Shown: positions 56,092-59,473 of the stretch, piece by piece
Layout of the letters: each line of letters begins with the position of its first letter
Numbering within the stretch: the first letter of the stretch is position 1
NCBI RefSeq assembly: GCF_010378095.1
Contig: NZ_WNJL01000060.1
Location: 1 to 59,473 of the forward strand
Source of the DNA: Acidithiobacillus ferrianus
GTDB taxonomy: Bacteria; Pseudomonadota; Gammaproteobacteria; Acidithiobacillales; Acidithiobacillaceae
Length of the DNA: 59,473 nucleotides
Reading direction: 5' to 3'
Notes under the pieces: model-generated
Databases searched by the model: none
What the model saw: only the letters and a program-made list of their open reading frames with translations
What the model was told of the DNA's origin: nothing
Program-made: the position numbers and the translations under genes

Positions 56092-56616
56092 TAAATGCCC
56101 GCCTCTGGTTTTTTGGCTATATGCAAAAAGTGGTTGACCCGGGTTCATGAGACGGCAATGGGAGAAATACCTGTTGCGTGCAAGGACTGGTTGGCAGGAC
56201 GCGCCCTACCGTTTTGCGCAAAAACCGGTTGGAGCACAGCATGGCAGAGAAAATTAGTATTTTCCGAGCGACTGCTTTCTGCTTTGAGGAATGCGAACTC
56301 TCGACCCGTTGCCGACATTCGCTCTGCGGCTACGAGCGACAGCAACGCAGCGTTTACAGTCATTCAGAAATTGGTGGGCAGCACGTAAAATCGCCCGGTG
56401 ACGTTTGCTGCGCATAGAAAAATCGACAAGTTGATGGACAGAATCAGAGTCAAAAATGGCCCCGAAAGTGTCCAGAAACCAGGTGTTCAGAAAACCTTAA
56501 TTTTCTAAAAGATTATGGAGGGCCGCTCCGCGTTTTATTTTTTTCATCATTGTATTTCAGGTAAACAAAATAAAAAAACAAGGCGGTGATAATTGGTGTG
56601 GAAAATATTTTAATTC
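56092..56616. other. Non-coding stretch after the IS, turning AT-rich
   Basis: No convincing gene is visible. A 97-codon plus-strand frame (56095-56388) has erratic composition and no ribosome site. Reading across the IS flank at the TA would give the PIN gene tail LNARLWFFGYMQKVVDPGS, which I cannot match to a PIN C-terminus. From about 56500 the base composition falls sharply in GC. Confidence 0.5.
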
Positions 56617-56865
56617 CTACTCCAAGATATTGTAATGATAAAAAAACAACATTGTGTTAGTTAAAAAATTGTAATAAATCTGAGACTCACTAATATTTTT
56701 TGTGAAGACAAAAATTGTTGAAAAAAACATTACAATTAACAAAACAGAAAAGAAAAATAGGAATGTAAATTCTTTCATCGTTAACAAATTTAGTGTGATT
56801 GTCAATTCAACAAAGATATAAATATAGTAAATCATGTTGAGGCGGTTTAATATAAATTCTCTCAC
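56617..56865 (-). CDS. AT-rich small membrane protein
   Basis: The 82-residue ORF starts at a GTG at 56865, preceded by a strong AAGAGGAGG site at good spacing, which argues that the gene is real. Two long hydrophobic helices (MIYYIYIFVELTITLNLL; FTFLFFFSVLLIVMFFSTIF) are followed by a polar tail. Composition is far below the window's, with A/T-ending codons, so it was acquired from elsewhere, possibly a phage or plasmid. No family recognised. It could be a small toxin or a phage membrane protein. Confidence 0.5.
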   Translation of the reverse strand: MREFILNRLNMIYYIYIFVELTITLNLLTMKEFTFLFFFSVLLIVMFFSTIFVFTKNISESQIYYNFLTNTMLFFYHYNILE

Positions 56866-57004
56866 CCAAAGCCTCCTCTTGTGATGATCAGACCTTATGC
56901 ATCATTCTGTCTGGTGGCCGCTGGGCAGGCCTGAGCGGATGGGCTAATTTTGCTGGATTCTCCGTCTGCCGGGTGAGGGCTGTTCCGAGACAAAACGATA
57001 GAAA

Positions 57005-57220
57005 TCATCTCAAGTCCTCCGGGGAAAGGCCGGTCCGCTTGGCAAGCCGCGCAAGCATCTTCGGGCCGATTTCTTCCCCGTCGTGAAACGCAAACACCAC
57101 GTCCGGCCAGTTCGGTCTGGTGAGCGTTCGATGCGACCCTGTCTGTCGTTTGACGCGCCAACCAATCCGGAGAAGTGCGGCCAAGACCAGCCGCGCCTTC
57201 AAAGAAGGCCATTGGCTCAT
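57005..57220 (-). CDS. hicA: HicA-type mRNA interferase toxin
   Basis: The 71-residue dsRBD-like protein contains the active-site His in KRQTGSHRTLTRP, then WPDVVFAFHDGEEIGPKM and the terminal helix ARLAKRTGLSPEDL, all features of HicA. Its start overlaps hicB by four bases (ATGA). The order is antitoxin first, toxin second, as in part of the family. Confidence 0.88.
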   Translation of the reverse strand: MSQWPSLKARLVLAALLRIGWRVKRQTGSHRTLTRPNWPDVVFAFHDGEEIGPKMLARLAKRTGLSPEDLR

Positions 57221-57432
57221 GCCTGAGCACGTTCCATCGTCTCGATAGTGATGGGGGAGGCCGCCATTTCACCTTCATCGAGGCGATCCGCTATAGCCCG
57301 CAGCGCCAAGGCCTCCACCTTAGCCGCCGCATCGTTACGCGACACGCCATAACACATGACGCCAGGCAGTTCCGGTATCTCCGCTATCCAACGCCCGTCT
57401 TCTTCCTGTTCGTACTCAACATGGAGCCTCAT
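57217..57432 (-). CDS. hicB: HicB-type antitoxin, short form
   Basis: The 71-residue HicB partial-RNaseH fold reads MRLHVEYEQEEDGRWIAEIP, ELPGVMCYGVSRNDA and AKVEALALRAIADRL. The start at 57432 follows GAGGCGGATC. A DNA-binding domain after the fold is absent or minimal, so repression may depend on the complex with HicA or another factor. A palindrome is found upstream. Confidence 0.86.
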   Translation of the reverse strand: MRLHVEYEQEEDGRWIAEIPELPGVMCYGVSRNDAAAKVEALALRAIADRLDEGEMAASPITIETMERAQA

Positions 57433-57486
57433 CTGATCCGCCTCGCGCCCTGCGCTCACAACCTGCCCGCAGGGCTATAATCCCAG

Positions 57487-57505
57487 AATAATTATTGATT
57501 ATCAA
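57487..57505 (-). promoter_or_regulatory. Palindromic operator candidate upstream of hicBA
   Basis: Two adjacent perfect palindromes, AATAATTATT (57487-57496) and TTGATTATCAA (57495-57505), lie about 60 bases upstream of the hicB start, with TTATAG as a possible -10 nearer the gene. They could bind a HicAB complex. The AT-rich patch contrasts with its surroundings. Confidence 0.45.
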
Positions 57506-57551
57506 TGAATGACCGCAATCAGTCTTTAACTGCCCACCACCCCTCGGCAAT

Positions 57552-57740
57552 CTACAGATTTCTATCACCCCATCGGTACGCGCCGTCCGATGTTCTGCCT
57601 GCAACAGATGGCGGGGGTGCGGACAGTTCGCCGAACTGCGGTTCCCAGGGCTTTTGCCAGGGAAGGCGCTTGCCGTTCGCCAGAGCATCATCCATGCGCT
57701 GCAACAGCGCGTCGAGCATTTCATTCTTTGTGGTCGCCAT
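57552..57740 (-). CDS. Short ArdC N-terminal-like protein or fragment
   Basis: The 62-residue ORF starts at 57740 after GGAGGCCGAC. MATTKNEMLDALLQRMDDAL and GKRLPWQKPWEP resemble the beginning of ArdC antirestriction proteins (DUF1738), which begin with an alpha-helix then PW-KPW. The rest of ArdC, including its peptidase half, is missing; the tail is unrelated. It may be a truncated plasmid-derived gene. Confidence 0.45.
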   Translation of the reverse strand: MATTKNEMLDALLQRMDDALANGKRLPWQKPWEPQFGELSAPPPSVAGRTSDGAYRWGDRNL

Positions 57741-57956
57741 GTCGGCCTCCATAGAAAGTGATTCCTATGGTGTATCCGGCTGGGGTGGACCTGATCACGG
57801 TTTTTTGAGGAGTGGTTTGGGGTGGCGGGAAAGAAGAGGGCGAGATGGATTGCTCCAACTCTCGGCGGATACACAACCGTTAACACATTGACCCATCAGT
57901 CGATGCGCGGATTTGTGCTAGACTGGGCGCAAACCATTCAAGAAAGGATCGCCGCT

Positions 57957-58130
57957 ATGAACATGAATCAACATACAAAAATTCAACGCAGACGTTTTCC
58001 GGCCCTGCGGCTTATCACCGCACTAGTTGGGGTGGCCATCCTTTCAGGATGCGTCATCGCTCCTGGTGGGTACGGATACCGCGTGCATCCCCTCATTCAC
58101 CCCGGATGGGGGCGCGGCTGGAGGCGGTGA
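57957..58130 (+). CDS. Small lipoprotein
   Basis: The 57-residue protein has a signal helix (LRLITALVGVAILSGC) with a lipobox LSGC near residue 25 and a short Gly/His-rich mature segment (PGGYGYRVHPLIHPGWGRGW). GAAAGGATC precedes the ATG. The next gene, for a His/Arg/Pro-rich secreted protein, starts five bases later, so the two are probably one operon with related surface roles. Confidence 0.6.
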   Translation: MNMNQHTKIQRRRFPALRLITALVGVAILSGCVIAPGGYGYRVHPLIHPGWGRGWRR

Positions 58131-58134
58131 TCCC

Positions 58135-58977
58135 ATGGATGTCCACAAGAAAACGCACCGTGACCGCTTTATATCCAGTTTTCTGTCGGCCGCGTTTTGG
58201 GGGCTGCTGCTGTCCGCAACATGGGCGGCTTCCAGTCCGATGGCCGCCGCACAGATAAATTTCGCGTTCTCCGTCGGAGACGGGGTCAATGCGTATTACC
58301 TGCCCAGCGTCTCAAGTTTTGTGTACGCATACAATGGCTACTACTACGACTGGGCGGGCAATGGCTGGTTGTACGGCATGGATTACTATGGTCCCTGGTA
58401 TCCACTACCTTTAACCAGCTTCTTGCCACTGCCGCTCGAATATGGGCCGCCACCGCCGACTTACCCTTACCAACCCTATTTCTTCTGGTGGCGATCCAGA
58501 GTGGCGCCATGGTATCAGGCGAACCATCCCCACTGGTGGTTTCGGCATCGAGCGGACATGGCGCATTACCGGATATGGCGATCTCGCGCGATTCCTTTGT
58601 ACCGGGGCAGGCCGTTTTATCGCGGACCTATGCGCCCGATATTCCACCGTCCGTATCCAGTTCGGCGAATTGCCGGGCCGGTAATACGGGGCCGGATAAT
58701 CCACCCCGTGGTTCGTCCAGTATTCAGGCCAGGATTTCGACAGGGTGTAAGTCCTGTTTTCCACCCACCTGTGCGTCGTCTGCCGGCGCGACCTTTCGTG
58801 CGACGGCCCATAGCGCGCCCACGCCCAATCTATCACCCGGCTCAACCACAACGGTTTCACCCGGTAGTTCGTCGTCCGCCAGTGCGCCACATAATCCACC
58901 CGGCACGACTAAATAGAGGGCGGAATCGTCGGGTATTGGCCCATGCGGGCGGGCCTGGCGGGCAACATCACCCTTGA
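58135..58977 (+). CDS. Secreted Tyr/Pro-rich then Arg/His/Pro-rich protein
   Basis: The 280-residue protein has a signal peptide (FLSAAFWGLLLSATWA, cleavage near AAA-Q). After it come a Tyr/Trp-rich segment (YNGYYYDWAGNGWLYGMDYY), Pro/Trp-rich stretch (LEYGPPPPTYPYQPYFFWW) and, from about residue 120, a strongly basic region dense in Arg, His and Pro (IHPVVRPVFRP; PARPFVRRPIARPRPIY). No globular domain is evident. It could bind polyanions or metals on the cell surface. Start chosen directly after the upstream lipoprotein. Confidence 0.55.
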   Translation: MDVHKKTHRDRFISSFLSAAFWGLLLSATWAASSPMAAAQINFAFSVGDGVNAYYLPSVSSFVYAYNGYYYDWAGNGWLYGMDYYGPWYPLPLTSFLPLPLEYGPPPPTYPYQPYFFWWRSRVAPWYQANHPHWWFRHRADMAHYRIWRSRAIPLYRGRPFYRGPMRPIFHRPYPVRRIAGPVIRGRIIHPVVRPVFRPGFRQGVSPVFHPPVRRLPARPFVRRPIARPRPIYHPAQPQRFHPVVRRPPVRHIIHPARLNRGRNRRVLAHAGGPGGQHHP

Positions 58978-59020
58978 TACGGAGTTCGTGTCTAATAATG
59001 CAGGCTGGTTGGCGGTCATC

Positions 59021-59407
59021 ATGAAATTCTCCGTCGTGCTCCATACTGATGACGGTGTGCGCTATGGCGTTACCGTGCCCGGATTGCCGGGCTGCTTTTC
59101 CGCAGGCGATACGTTGGACGAAGCGCTGGACAGCGTCCGCGACGAAGCCATTGATCTGCACCTGGAAGGTATGGCCGAAGAGGGCGTGCCGCTCCCGGAG
59201 CCGCGTTTGCTGGCGGAATATCAATCCGACCCGGCTTATGCGGGCGGCGTCTGGGCGGTGGTGGAAGTGGATGCGTCCCGCGTGGAAGGCAAGACGGAGA
59301 AGGTCAACATCACCCTGCCGCGCAACCTGATTCGCCGTATCGACGAGGCGGCCAGAACCCGAGGATCCAGCCGGTCCGGCTTTTTGGCCGAAGCCGCGCG
59401 GCAGTGA
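59021..59407 (+). CDS. HicB-like antitoxin with ribbon-helix-helix tail
   Basis: The 128-residue protein has a HicB fold (MKFSVVLHTDDGVRYGVTVP; GLPGCFSAGDTLDEALD) followed by a C-terminal RHH DNA-binding domain (KVNITLPRNLIRRIDEAART; SSRSGFLAEAARQ). The start at 59021 is favoured over 58943 because it begins the fold. No HicA is visible upstream, and the remaining 66 bases of the window hold only the possible start of another gene (GGAGGG at the end). Confidence 0.8.
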   Translation: MKFSVVLHTDDGVRYGVTVPGLPGCFSAGDTLDEALDSVRDEAIDLHLEGMAEEGVPLPEPRLLAEYQSDPAYAGGVWAVVEVDASRVEGKTEKVNITLPRNLIRRIDEAARTRGSSRSGFLAEAARQ

Positions 59408-59473
59408 CCTGCCTCGGGATTCTCGGACCAGCTGAAACTTGAGATGATGGCTCCCGCCGACAAGGAGGGAGTG

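Noticed and set aside
56095..56388. 97-codon plus-strand ORF right after the IS
   Set aside because: No ribosome site, mixed composition and no family; its ATG is created at the IS flank.
58411..58899. 162-codon minus-strand ORF opposite the Arg/His/Pro-rich gene
   Set aside because: It is the complement of a repetitive basic region with no ribosome site and no family resemblance; the plus strand has a signal peptide and an operon partner.

Overview
The window is a 59.5 kb stretch of a GC-rich proteobacterial chromosome. The gene set (TamA/TamB, HldD, LpxH, TonB, CusA/CusF-type copper efflux, FolE2, type-2 LeuA, Fsr) fits a Gram-negative bacterium. An Acidithiobacillus-like acidophile is my best guess; this is inference from gene content and style, not something the sequence proves. 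I saw no rRNA, tRNA or CRISPR array.

Layout. 0-0.7 kb: the end of a CusA-type RND pump and a CusF-like periplasmic copper chaperone. 0.8-11.2 kb (minus strand): tamA-tamB-thiO-Fur/Irr-like regulator-large GGDEF/EAL protein. 11.5-13.5 kb: small accessory patch with a small membrane protein, a nonsense-disrupted ORF, a NERD-domain protein with a Cys/His tail, and a type I methyltransferase (hsdM) remnant. 13.5-23.7 kb: DUF3293 protein, AmpG-like permease, Ser/Thr/Ala-rich lipoprotein, fatty-acid desaturase, sugar epimerase and hldD, a KefB/C-type antiporter and acetyl-CoA synthetase. 23.8-46.4 kb: mostly housekeeping. A glycosyltransferase converges on a long minus-strand cluster xseB-ispA-dxs-folE2-aroC-MFS-clpB. 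Divergent from it lies fsr (fosmidomycin-type exporter), followed by tonB, a thioredoxin, xseA, ppiB, lpxH, a PEGLP-type P-ATPase, small and membrane proteins, an EamA exporter, leuA and an Lrp-type regulator. 46.5-47.4 kb: ribB behind a clear FMN riboswitch.

From about 47.4 kb to the end the DNA becomes mosaic. It holds a decayed second copy of the paiB/isonitrile-hydratase junction, a truncated YafY-type regulator joined to an antisense MerR remnant, a FitAB-type toxin-antitoxin pair with a readable promoter and palindromes, an isonitrile hydratase-GNAT fusion translationally coupled to PaiB, a truncated VOC protein, an XRE-ImmA/IrrE regulator overlapping a PIN toxin gene whose 3' end was cut by an IS5-family element, a very AT-rich small membrane-protein gene, a HicAB pair with a palindromic operator, an ArdC-like fragment, a lipoprotein plus a Tyr/Pro then Arg/His/Pro-rich secreted protein, and a HicB-like protein without a visible HicA.

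The best candidates for something new are the isonitrile hydratase-acetyltransferase fusion with PaiB, the XRE-ImmA/PIN module, the AT-rich gene beside it, and the NERD patch. None is proven to be a new system from sequence alone.
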